Shown piece by piece: positions 23,431-33,262 of a stretch of 64,000 bases of DNA. The stretch is from positions 2,728,001 through 2,792,000 of the forward strand of contig NC_063022.1 in assembly GCF_020509005.1 (NCBI RefSeq). The letters run 5' to 3'. Under the pieces are notes generated by a model. It was not told where the DNA came from. It saw only the letters and a program-made list of their open reading frames with translations, and did no database searches. Both the position numbers and the translations under genes were made by a program. Position 1 is the stretch's first letter; each line of letters opens with the position of its first letter. This stretch comes from Fulvia fulva. Its lineage: Eukaryota; Ascomycota; Dothideomycetes; Mycosphaerellales; Mycosphaerellaceae.

Positions 23431-24476
23431 GCTATGCGAGAGAGATGAATGAAGGATGAGCAATGAGTCTGGACAGGATCTGGACCTGAGGGCGGGGATG
23501 GTCATACCAATACGACAGCATTGAAGAAGATGTGTATCATACCTGTGGTAATTGAGAGCGTTCTGAGAGCACTATTGGTACCTCAGCCTTCCATGTTTTT
23601 CTCGAGAGACGCATTGTTCTCGTGCTTCTACACAGAGCCATGTTATCTCTCTAAATGTTGTTTCCCTCGTCTCGTTCTGAAAGCTCCTGCCACCTCGAAA
23701 AGCTCTCTCCACAATTTGCCGGCCCGCCGTTCCGAAGTGTCGACGACGTCAACTCTCGACTCCATCTTGGTTCCATCTCATCACAACATCGTCGTCGCAA
23801 TGGATGCTTCTTGTGGTCACTACATCTATCTACCTGCCGTATGTGCCAAGGAGGGCGACTGCCGTGAGATCCTTCGAACGCACCAAGTGCAGCACACGGG
23901 GCAACAATGCCCGTCAATGCACCCCAAAAGAGACCTTTACCACCTATCGACAGAAGACTCTGCGGCCGTGTGGGTCACTGTCGTTATCTGATCGTTAGGC
24001 AGACTTTGCATAACTTTGAGACCACTTTTTACTACCCCGACGGCCGTGGTGTCCGCATTCTGTCTTCGAAAGTCGGCTACACGACTTAGGCAGCGGCTAC
24101 GCCCGTATGCTAATCGGGTGTTGATTCCTTGTACCCACTCCTACCTTAGCACGACGACTAGTACGTCGTTTTAGTGCCTGCAGGTCGAGGTCGCAGAACG
24201 ATGGACACCACTTTTCGAGCAGATCTGAAGGTAATATCACCATTTAGCTGTGGGCCACGTTTCCGCTGCTTTCCGCCTCTCTCTGCGATAGCTGGTAAAG
24301 GCCTCTTACAAAAGAGGGGTTGGTGATATCTCAGGATGCACCGTCAGTGCAGTAGGCTTCAGCCGGGATGGTCTAGTCTAGTATGACGACTATCGTGACG
24401 TCGGGATCTGTGTGGAGTATAGACCGGGCCAAGTCCTGCTTCGCTCTTTGGTCTGTGGCATACTCATTCTGCCACC
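23431..24476. other. Intergenic with one doubtful small Cys-containing ORF
   Basis: About 1 kb. An ATG at 23801 opens a 63-codon frame to 23991 beginning MDASCGHYIYLPAVCAKEGD, with four cysteines and several histidines that could bind zinc. It has no signal peptide, and two overlapping frames continue past its end, so it could be the first exon of a spliced or frameshifted gene or chance. Nothing else is recognised before the esterase promoter. Confidence 0.3.
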
Positions 24477-26164
24477 ATGATCGTACTGACGGCATTGTCT
24501 GCCTACCTGGCTATTGCGAGTGCTGGCTCTCCTCGACGACACCATGGCGGATACAAAGGCTCTGCTCAAGATCAACTCACAGTCTCGACCTCGTCTGGTC
24601 ATGTCCATGGAAAGATCGACCCAGAGCTACCGAATGTGCGACAGTTTCTGGGTGTCCCCTTTGCACAGCCACCAGTGAAAGACTTACGCTGGAGCGCACC
24701 GCAGCCTCTTTCACAACCGGATGCGCACATCGAGGCGACTGAATTGCCTCCAAGTTGCAACCAGTTCCTTTCTAGTACACTCGGCTTTTCTACTGCCGAG
24801 ATCCTGGAGTTCAATCTGCAAGGCTTGAACAAGACTGGCGCAACTTCCGAGGACTGCTTGACCGCCTCAGTTTGGGCGCCGGTCAATCAGCAGCACGGAT
24901 ATGGTTCTCGAAAAGGCAAGAAGGGCGAAGAAGCACTGCCTGTGTTGATTTACATCTATGGCGGCAGCTTCTCAACGGGCGGTCAAGACGTGCCCTACCA
25001 AATCCCTGCACAATGGGTCGACCGAACTCCAGATCACATAGTGGTATCGTTCAATTACAGGGTCAATATCTTCGGCTTCCCTGGGGCTGAGGGTCTGGAC
25101 GATCAGAATGTCGGACTGTTAGACCAACGACTTGCTGTAGAATGGGTCAGAGAGAACATCGCAGCATTTGGTGGCGATCCTGAGCAGATGATTATCTTCG
25201 GACAGAGTGCAGGAGCAGGTAAGCGCTGAAGGGTAGAAGGCATCGTCTGTCTCAGACATGCCTGGCACCATCCGCTAAGACATTACCACGTGGTTCTCGA
25301 GTATAGCTAATACCCTTCTGTTTGGCAGCTTCCGTCGACTACTACAACCATGCATACCCTGAGAATCCTATCGTCAAAGGTCTGATTATGGAGTCTGGAA
25401 CCGCACTCATTCCAATCGGAGGTGATCCGACCGGCATGAGCTTCACTTATGTCGCGACCCAGCTCGGTTACACAGGTTCTGCAAACGACTCTGCCGCTGT
25501 CCTCTCCTACATGCGCAGCCTCCCAGCCGATGAGATCGAGAATTTCGTCGCAAACCACTCCAACAGTGGTTCATCACCGGGTCTATCCTTTGGACCTACC
25601 CCAGACGAGAAGTCCGTCTTCGCCAACTACACCGAGCGAGCACTGGCGGGTCACCAAGCCAAGATCCCAGCGATCATCGGTACAAATGCACAAGATGGTG
25701 TGACCTTGGCACCATACAACCCCAACGGAACCAATCTTACTATTGCAGACGCAGCTTACCTGCGGACATTTCTCTGTCCAGCCACGCAGACCATTCACCT
25801 TCGCCAGGAGACTGGACGACTGACGTACAGCTACCGCTACGCTGGGAACTTCTCAAACATTTCGCCGAAGCCATGGATCGGAGCATATCACTCGGCTGAA
25901 CTGCCGCTGCTTTTTGGTACACACCCAAACTATAGGGGAGAGAGCACGGAGCTGGAGTATCAGACTAGTTGTGCCATGCAGGATGCGTGGGTAGCGTTTG
26001 CTAAGGATCCTGAAAGTGGGCTGGAAGGTGAGAACTGGGACGTATATGAGAGGTTGGGTTCGCAGGAAGTGAGAGAATTCGGTGCAGGTGTTGCAGCTCA
26101 AGATGTTAGTGTTGCTCCACTTGAGTCTATGTGTAATGGCGCTGTTCCTGCTGAGGCAACATGA
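24477..26164 (+). CDS. Type-B carboxylesterase/lipase, secreted
   Basis: Exons 24477-25218 and 25329-26164 with a 110-bp intron (GTAAGC donor, TGGCAG acceptor) give 525 residues. The start lies in a perfect GCCACCATG context and is followed by a signal peptide (MIVLTALSAYLAIASAGS), so extracellular hydrolysis of carboxylic esters is expected. Landmarks: FLGVPFAQPP, SEDCLTASVWAP, oxyanion loop IYGGSF and the nucleophile elbow FGQSAGAG (Ser244), with Gln replacing the more usual Glu. The intron splits the codon right after this elbow. Several N-x-S/T sites occur in the second half. It is about 1.9 kb downstream of a related broken esterase; the two are diverged enough to be old paralogues rather than a recent tandem copy. 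Confidence 0.92.
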
Positions 26165-26541
26165 AAAGAAGGGCTGTACACGTAAGCCATCTGCAGACTT
26201 GCTGTGAGTGCTGTGGGAACAGTCCTCATTGCTACAGCACGTTTCGTCCCATTCCATACACTGACACTGTAGCTTTCAATGGCCAATGCGCTGAGTCGCT
26301 GCACGGAGTTCAGCAGTTGGTCGAGAGACGTGTGTGGCTATACAGTTCGCTGCTTACCAGTACGGGACACCATCTTCGATCGTCACGACAGGCATAATTC
26401 AAGAGCACCTGCCCGGCCCTCGAGGAGGGCGCCTTCTCGCCATCTGGGCATAATCAGAAAGTTCGCGACACTGCGTCTCATTCATCAAGTACTGTTGACC
26501 ACACTGCACTATTCCTGCGCCAAAGATCATGCCTGTTGTAA
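26165..26541. other. Convergent 3' flanks, nothing recognised
   Basis: Lies between the 3' ends of the esterase (plus) and the GPI-protein gene (minus). No coding signal. Confidence 0.5.
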
Positions 26542-27179
26542 TCACAACGCAAAAATCGCCACAATCAACCCCAACAACGACACAGGCGAAGCACCAACGG
26601 CTGAAGCTGCACCAGTCTGCTCAGCAGCCGCAGCCGCGCTCTCACTAGCCTGCGAACTAGCAGCCGGCGTAGCTCCACCAGCAGTCGGGCCAGTAGTCGC
26701 AGCAGGTGCGCTCGCCGTGCCTGTGGTCGACATGGAGTTCGAAGCATCATCACCATCAGTATGATCATTCCCCTCGCGATGAAGGACGACTTGAGCCCCG
26801 TCAGCCGCAGCACACGTTCTACTCTGCGTCAGTATTCTATCGTTCGACCGAGCACGAGGCAGGCCACATACATCTCATCCCCATCATCACCATTAGGTTG
26901 ACAGTCCTCATATCCGTCTGGAAGGTTCGTCTCATCGACGTCGGTCTCGATCTCCCAGTCGGCGCCGTCAGCTACGCAGTAGGGCGTGTCGTCGTGAGTG
27001 TGGCAGTTCGTTACTGCTGTTGGTAAGGCATTGGTCGCGGTGACTGTTGGAATGGCGAAACTAGATACAGTGCTGCCGGATACTGTGGTCTGGTCATCGT
27101 CTTGGCGCTTCTCGAGAGCTGCGGTTGTGTAGATGATACTTGCGAGGGCGCTGAGGGTGAAGAGGCGGGTGGCGACCAT
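26542..27179 (-). CDS. GPI-anchored cell-wall or surface protein
   Basis: Exons 27179-26872 and 26818-26542 with a 53-bp intron (donor GTATGT, branch TACTGAC, acceptor GTAG) give 194 residues. The N terminus MVATRLFTLSALASIIYTTAA is a signal peptide followed by EKRQ, a Kex2-like site. A small acidic core contains paired cysteines (NCHTHDDTPYC, YEDCQP, ITCAAAD) that probably form disulfides. A Ser/Thr/Ala/Gly-rich stalk follows, and the end SPVSLLGLIVAIFAL is a hydrophobic GPI-attachment signal. It should be attached to the plasma membrane or wall glucan. Without the intron the frame ends early at TGA, which supports the splice. No enzymatic domain is seen. Confidence 0.87.
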
Positions 27180-27720
27180 TGTTGCTGTTCGTCCTGAAGG
27201 TGAGTTGTGCTGCGGAATAAGAGTGGAAGTGGGAATGCAAGATGTTATAAGTTGCCGGCCTTGTGTAACATGCAGCAGCGGCGGTTACACGCGTTCCTGA
27301 TTGCCATGCGACTTCTCGCGTGTCTTCGTGGCCAAGAGGGCTAGACTTGAGTGCACTGCACATTGATTGGAAGACAGGGACGGTGTACTTCCACATGTTC
27401 GTTGCCAAGGGGGTTGGCGCGGGGTGCCCAGGAGGACATTGATGGATCTTTGCCCAGCCTTGATCTGTGATAGCTCTCGAGACGAGACGACTGCGTGAAA
27501 ATGAGACCAAAGTACTACAGTACCTTCTACATGACGAACATGTATAGCCTGATGAGAACTATCGCTGGGATATGAGTGCCTCAAACCTCCTCATCTTTTC
27601 TTGCCATCCACTCTCGACCGCAATCTCCCTATAGACCTGACATTCGCCGGCGCTTCATAGTCCTACCCCAGGACCTTCATTTCGGCACGACAAGCAATAC
27701 CTCTTCCATTCACTGAGTCC
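27180..27720. other. Intergenic, nothing recognised
   Basis: Promoter of the GPI-protein gene and 3' flank of the next minus-strand gene. No other signal. Confidence 0.5.
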
Positions 27721-28574
27721 TCACTTATCATCACCAGCCAGCCCAATCTCCCTCTTGATCAGCGCCTCCTCCAGCTTGTACTCCGCATCTCTCTTCTCCT
27801 TCTTTAGCTTAAGGATCTCCAGATTAGTCTCCAAGTCTCTCTTGCGCTTGCTTCCCACCTTTGCTCGATTGTCCTGCGGCTCGGCACCTGCGCGGACTAC
27901 CTGGGGTGGAAGGACAGCTGGATGAGCAGTTGGTCTGGCACGGATGTTGAGCCCTGCTGTTGTGGGCGGGTGAGGTGGCTGAGGTGGCTGAGCTGTGGTA
28001 TTACCGGCCCCGTGCTGGCGGGCGGGAAGGGGTGGTAAGGCGGCAGGTGGCGCTGGTGCGATGGGAGGGTTCACGCGCGAGGCAACTTGCTGGCGTACCT
28101 GTTGGCGCATATCGTTGAGCGTCCTCTCAGCGATGATGGCTTGCAATCTGACAGATATGTTAGACCATGCGGTAAGAGGGTTGTGCGCAACAAGGGCTCA
28201 TACCTGGCCTCAGCCTCCTCCAGCTTCCGATGAACCACAGCATGCTTGTAAATCCATGACAAGAGACGATGGGCGCAGTCCTTTGGATTGGCCGGCAAAC
28301 TCTGCTTACACTCCACTGGCAGACGGAAGTAAACTCCCTTGCCTGAATTGATGCCTTCGATGACCTGTACCCCCTTGTCTCTATTGGTCTTCTCCGCGGT
28401 TCCGTCCACTAGGTGTCCATAGGCAGGAGCCACACCATCACCGGTCTTGATGTGGCGCTCAAGAATGACCTTCATTGCGAGGCAGGAGGTCCTGGTGACC
28501 TCTGCCATGAGACCATTGATTGGGTCAGGTCCTGCGGTAGGGGCCGCGGAGGTCGCGGGTTGCTGGTTCGACAT
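27721..28574 (-). CDS. Lineage-restricted protein with C-terminal basic coiled coil (intact paralogue)
   Basis: Exons 28574-28204 and 28147-27721 with a 56-bp intron (donor GTATGA, branch GTCTAAC, acceptor GTCAG) give 265 residues. The N-terminal part (about 1-125) is a compact-looking region ending in CAHRLLSWIYKHAVVHRKLEEAEAR; the middle is Pro/Ala-rich and disordered; the C terminus has a nuclear-localisation-like GSKRKRD followed by a charged coiled coil. No known domain is recognised. A diverged relative lies directly upstream at 29227-30774, and both have the same promoter layout: a TATA-like element about 180-190 bp before the ATG and a likely 5'-UTR intron ending just before the start. 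A nuclear role is inferred only from the basic motif. Confidence 0.8.
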
Positions 28575-29226
28575 GGTGGTGTGGGAGACTATATGTAGTT
28601 AGTGATAGTGTGAGCGAAGTGGCATCGGACAGACTGACCGGCGGTGCAAACGATCAGGCTCTGAATGTGCCAAGTGGGGCAAGGCTATTGCTGTTGAGCC
28701 CCAGATCGTTGATGAAAGAAGGTTGAATGGATTTGGTTCCTCTCCTCGTGATGGACTCTATATATACGCAGAGGAGGCATGGCGGCCGCCAAGGCGCGAC
28801 GTATGTCTGGCGGGAGCACGTCTGGTTGCATTGTCATACGCTGCAAGAGACGTTGCGGTGTAGCGACGCAACAACGTAACAACGTAACGACATACCGTCA
28901 TGACTTAGGGCCAGATTGCTGGCTATTGTGCGTACACTCGGCCGCCGGATGAGGTCCGTCGACGGACGGTTGGAAGGCGAATTCGACTGGCATTGCTATC
29001 TGGTGGCATGAACATGTCGAACCAAGCTGGCGGGAGTTATATTGCCTGTACATGCGAATTAACATGCGGCACCGGGACCGTCGATTTACCCGTCCGCTGT
29101 GCCTTGGTACACATCATCTGCAGCCATCGAGCTGCCTACACCTCGCAATCTGCCTTGTAGTCAACCTGCCATGCCAGTTGTTGTAGACAGCCAAGTGTAC
29201 TACCCTTGAGCCAACTGCCTCTTGTA
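28575..29226. other. Promoter and 5' UTR of the intact paralogue
   Basis: In minus-strand sense a TATA-like element (28756-28773) precedes the start by about 190 bp. A probable 5'-UTR intron ends at an ATATAG acceptor 17 bases before the ATG, with an ACTAAC branch upstream; the neighbour gene has the same arrangement. The left part is the 3' flank of the broken paralogue. Confidence 0.5.
28756..28773 (-). promoter_or_regulatory. Putative TATA element, shared with neighbouring paralogue
   Basis: The minus strand reads CTCTGCGTATATATAGAG, nearly identical to the element at 30954-30969 of the neighbouring paralogue and at an equivalent distance from its start codon. Conservation between diverged copies suggests it is the core promoter. 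Confidence 0.6.
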
Positions 29227-30774
29227 TCACTCACAATCCAACAGTAGCCGTTGCTTCCTCAGCTCCGCCTCGCGAACCACGAGTTTCGCGTGCTCTTTTT
29301 GTGCCAGGAGCACCGCCACCTCGGCATCAAATATGTCCCTCTTGCGCTTTCTAGCCTGCTCGACAACGTTGATACTCGGAGCCGGTAGAGACCGAATTGG
29401 TGCGGCAGCTTCTGGCTCACCGACCGGTGCCGCCGCCGACCGCGATGCCTGTGATCCAGTATTGCCAGCCTCACGCTGTGGTGAGAGAGTGTGAAGTGAA
29501 ATGCCAGGCTGTGGACTAGATACTGTGGAACTAGGTTGTGGAGTAGGTGTAGGGGAGGGCGTGACTGGGTCAGTGATGTGCGGCCGGCGAGGCGCCTGTG
29601 CCGACGAAGATGATGCCTGCGAGTCGGTACCTGTCGACGGGTTTCGTGAGAAAGCAGCGACTTGCAGGATAGGCGCGGCAGCAGGTCGTGGAGTGTTGGT
29701 GGAGGCACCAGTAGTGGGTGAGGCGATTCGCGAGGTCGGTGCCGGTCCTGATGCCGAACGAGATGCGTCTGCACTGGCGTCGGCAGCCTGAGGCCCGTGG
29801 GATGCAGGCTGCGTGCCTGTGACAAGTTGCGGAGCAGATACAGAAGCCGTGGGCAGGGTGGTTTACGAGGCCAGCCCAGGTGATTGCGCCGACCCTGTTG
29901 CCCGGCGTGGTAGATCTGACCCATTGCCATCGGACTGGACCTTGGAGATCTGAGCCGACGATGAACCAGTATCCGAGAACGATGGGGTACTGTGGACTTG
30001 CCTGGGGTTGCCCGACTCGGTCGTTTGCCCAGATGCCTGGTCGTCGGGCCGCAGAGTAGCAGTGTCTTGTCCAGTAGGCTGTGTATCTGGTTGCGATTGA
30101 TCATTTGCGCTATGTTGGCCGGTAGACTGGGCATTTGATCTTCTTGACGGGTCGCCGAAGGCCGGAGGCTCAAGTCGAGTACTGATAGCGTTCGCACCGC
30201 GCTATTGGACTCTCTTTGGACAGATCGAATCGCGGGCTATGTGGCCATCCCCACCGCAGCGATAGCACTGTCCATGTTCGTTGCAACGCTGACGTTCAGC
30301 CCTGCTGGCGTCGGATCGGTGGGATCTTCTATGACGTGACGACGATGAGCCATGGTGACGAGAAGCATCGCCTGAGAGTCGATCCGATGGTCGCGGGCGT
30401 GGCTCAGTCTCGTAGATTGACTTGAGCTTGTCGCATATCACGGCATGCTCATGGATCCATGACAGCATGTCGTAAGTGCAGTCCATTGGATCTTCCGTCA
30501 GCCGAGCTTCGCATTGCGGTGGAAGACAATGTTAGACACGCTTGTTACCGGTGACCATCTTGATGGCCAAGATCTTCTCGTCCCTTTTCCTCCTCTCGGG
30601 AGAACGTCCGGCGAGGCTTTCGTAGCTGTGCTTCATGCCATGTCCTAGCATGATCTGGTTCTCAAGTCTGGCCTTTTCCTGTTCGAGAGACTGACGGGTC
30701 GGAGCTTGAGCGTTGCAGTCGACGCCCTGTGGTGTATTGTGAGCCACACGCACTGCGGGTGGCTGGTCGGTCAT
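29227..30774 (-). pseudogene. Zinc-knuckle paralogue of the 27721 gene with three in-frame stops
   Basis: A single minus-strand frame runs from the ATG at 30774 to a TGA at 29229-29227, 515 codons, interrupted by TAA (30534-30532), TAG (30204-30202) and TAA (29865-29863) but by no frameshift. The N-terminal part aligns with the neighbouring intact gene (for example CTYDMLSWIHEHAVICDKL against CAHRLLSWIYKHAVVHRKL). A CCHC-like knuckle CYRCGGDGHIARDSIC follows, with six rather than four residues before the last Cys. Then comes a long Ser/Pro/Thr-rich disordered region and a C-terminal QARKRKRD basic coiled coil like that of the paralogue. The intron of the paralogue is absent. CAA or CAG at all three stops would restore the frame. 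Either it is recently inactivated or the stops are bypassed. Confidence 0.78.
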
Positions 30775-30953
30775 GGTGATGCGAGAGACTGTTTGTGATC
30801 AGCAGTGTCGTGTGACGCTCCATCCGTCGAACGTACCGCTAGGCTTAAACGATTCCGTGCTGGGTACAGTAGCAGGGGAAAAGGCTGTCGATGCCGAGCC
30901 TGGCTGTTGACGGGAGATGGTCGAATGGGGCCTTCTCCTTCCTGAAATGTGTC

Positions 30954-30969
30954 CTCTATATACGCAGAG
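30954..30969 (-). promoter_or_regulatory. Putative TATA element of the zinc-knuckle paralogue
   Basis: The minus strand reads CTCTGCGTATATAGAG about 180 bp before the ATG at 30774; it differs from the neighbour's element only by one missing TA. A probable 5'-UTR intron follows (donor GGTACGT, acceptor AAACAG 17 bases before the ATG). Confidence 0.55.
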
Positions 30970-30974
30970 CTGTC

Positions 30975-32493
30975 CAGCAGAACGTCTAAGCCCGATGGAC
31001 GTCTTGCTCAACGACTCCGTCTTGCAGTTCGTCTAACGATGGTGAGTCCATGGCGTTATCACCGAAATACCCTGGACCTAATACCTGGGCACTGTGCGGA
31101 CGCATGGGCATCGGATATGATGCCGTTTGAGAGGCCATCGGGAGATTGAGCGGGCCAATGCTGTTACCCGTCGGCACATGCGGCTCGATACAAGCCACGG
31201 TATCGAGGTCGACCACAATGCGGGCAGCTTGGGCCTGGACTTGTGCACAAGGAAGACATCCACCTCCACTTCCTGGCATACCGTTTGTCGATGCGTGATA
31301 GGGCTTATGTGGCCTGAGTTTGAACGATAGAAGAGGCAGAACATGACCCAGGACCAGCGTAGCGGCTACCGTGCACCCCATTGGCACCACAGGAGCATCG
31401 TAGAGGATATTGAGGGGCGTGTAGGACCAACGCTGCTATTCGCTGGCAGACCCACCGCAGCGGTTGACCCTTGTTCATCCAAACGGTGGCCATGCGGATA
31501 GCGTTGACCTGCATCGAGCGCTCTTTGTCCGTGCGACTTGTCGGTGGTCTAGAGTTCAAACTACGTGAAGTCTGCTCGGGTTGAGGTCAGGATGAAACGA
31601 TCTCCCAGCTCCATGGGTGCAATCCGAATGCACGTGGCTGACACTAGTCAATTCCAGTGCCCATTTTCAGCTCCACGCCAGACTTTTATCGCCAAGACAT
31701 ACCTCAGAGCGAAGCCTGCCTTGAGATACCGCCTGATACATTGCTGTCGAAGTGATAACGACGGCGACAGCGTGCTTGTAGTGTCTCGAAGCTTGACACC
31801 ATGTTTCTACGAGATTAGATCAGTACTGGTAACAATTTGCCTAGCGCATCACTGTTCACAAAGGGACATGCTTACACCGACGGCCCGACCGAAAGCCTGT
31901 GTCTCATCCCATGGCCATTGGGTCGGGGACAGATGTGTGGTTCGGTGCGGACGGCTCGCGATCTATACCTGGGGAATCCAGCGTGTTGTGCTCGCAAGTG
32001 GTGGGCCCGGATCGAAGGAAGCAAACAGTCGAAGCGGGAACGCACCAAGCACGTACTCCGGAGGTGGGTTGCCAAGATTGTGTCGTTTGTATGAAGGAAG
32101 CACCAGTAAAGTCTGTGCCGGGTATTTGCATCGTGCAAGTTCCGTTCTCCGGTGTCCTCCATCTCATCGTGCGGGCGAGAACGGATTTGGGAAGTGTCCT
32201 GGAGTATGGTGCTGTTGTCTAAGGACCCGGAGGCATTTCGGCAGCCTTGAGCGAGGCGCGTTGGGCGAGGGCGAATAGCGGAAGTGGTGGAGGAATGCTG
32301 GATCTAAGAGATAAGTCTGTGACCCGTCAGCTCGAAAGATTAGCAGCTAGGTTGCAAGTGTGTTCTGGGTCAAGACTCTTGACTCCGGTACTGCTGGAAC
32401 ATAGGAACATGGCATTGCATTGCAGACCTGTGTTTGGTCGCAATTGGTACTCCCTGAACTCCGTGATATGTACAATGCTCTTTCCTTGCGTCT
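30975..32493. other. Intergenic, no gene supported
   Basis: About 1.5 kb between the zinc-knuckle pseudogene promoter and the 3' end of the GRIM-19 gene. A 237-codon plus-strand frame at 31565-32278 overlaps several frames in other phases and has no ATG-proximal, domain or splice support, so it is not called. No repeats or RNA genes were recognised. Confidence 0.45.
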
Positions 32494-32964
32494 CTACTTC
32501 GTTACATTGGCCGGTGTTACTGCGTATGTCGGTCGCACGAAACTGTAGGATGTCAGCAATCCCGGGTATACTGCCATGACCCGTTCCTTTGACATACACA
32601 TCCTTGTTGTATACTGGTGCAGTCTTTCCAAGCAGTTCCTGCTCCATCTTCTCCCGTGCGTAGTGCCTCCGTACTGCGTCGCGGTCCTCCTCGGCTTGTA
32701 GTAGTGGGATAAGGTAGATTCGCGACCACATTTTCTCTCGTGCAAGTTCGCTGTCACATATATCAGTCCTCATATCCGCCACTGCAAGTCCCCTTGACTG
32801 CCGTACTTGTGCTCTCTAATGCCCTGCCCGACTCTGTAGAAACCATATGTCATCACTCCCGCGACTGCCGCAAGGTACCAGGCAGGTCTGAAGCCACGGA
32901 CTGGCAGATTTCGGCGGTATTGGACTGGCTCGTAGCCGCCCGTGGGCGGCATATCCTGAGGCAT
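32494..32964 (-). CDS. NDUFA13: NADH:ubiquinone oxidoreductase GRIM-19 subunit (B16.6/NDUFA13)
   Basis: Accessory subunit of mitochondrial respiratory complex I. Three exons, 32964-32807, 32750-32598 and 32542-32494, give 119 residues, close to fungal homologues. The N terminus MPQDMPPTGGYEPVQYRRNL and the single membrane helix RPAWYLAAVAGVMTYGFYRV are diagnostic; exon 2 supplies ELAREKMWSRIYLIPLLQAEEDRD, and exon 3 the conserved end FVRPTYAVTPANVTK. Introns are 56 bp (donor GTACGG) and 55 bp (donor GTATGT, branch GCTGAC). An in-frame extension upstream of the ATG is 5' UTR, since the family starts at MPQDMPP. There is no cleavable presequence, as usual for this subunit. It is divergent from NOP56, with 298 bp between the starts. 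Confidence 0.95.
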
Positions 32965-33262
32965 GACGGCGGTGTTGGGCGGGGTAGCGGTGGGTGGTGG
33001 GTGGTGGGTAGCGGGTGGTGTGGATGCGGATGTGTCCAGTGGCAGCAGTGAGGTTGGTACAGCAGAAGCAGCCAATCGGGTGCTTCCACTAGCGCAAGAA
33101 TCGAGCTTGAGCTTTTTTGCATCTGCGAATTTGTCCCAGTCGAAGTCGAAGATCAGAGAGCGACGGAGCATGCGGAGGGAATAGCTGGAGAACACACGTC
33201 ACAATCGACCGAACGAACACCATCAATACCGTCGCCGACATCATCACCACCACCCACCCACC
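32965..33262. promoter_or_regulatory. Bidirectional promoter between GRIM-19 and NOP56
   Basis: 298 bp separate the two divergent ATGs, so both 5' UTRs and promoters share this interval. It contains GT/GGGT-rich tracts near 32985-33020 and a CACCACCCACCCACC tract just before the NOP56 start. No specific factor site is claimed. Confidence 0.5.

Noticed and set aside
31565..32278. 237-codon plus-strand open frame
   Set aside because: Several overlapping frames of similar length on both strands, no recognisable motif; treated as a long chance frame.
32965..33195. N-terminal extension of GRIM-19 (77 extra in-frame residues)
   Set aside because: No ATG-supported start; the family begins at MPQDMPP, and the extension is low-complexity Pro/His/Thr sequence typical of a UTR read in frame.
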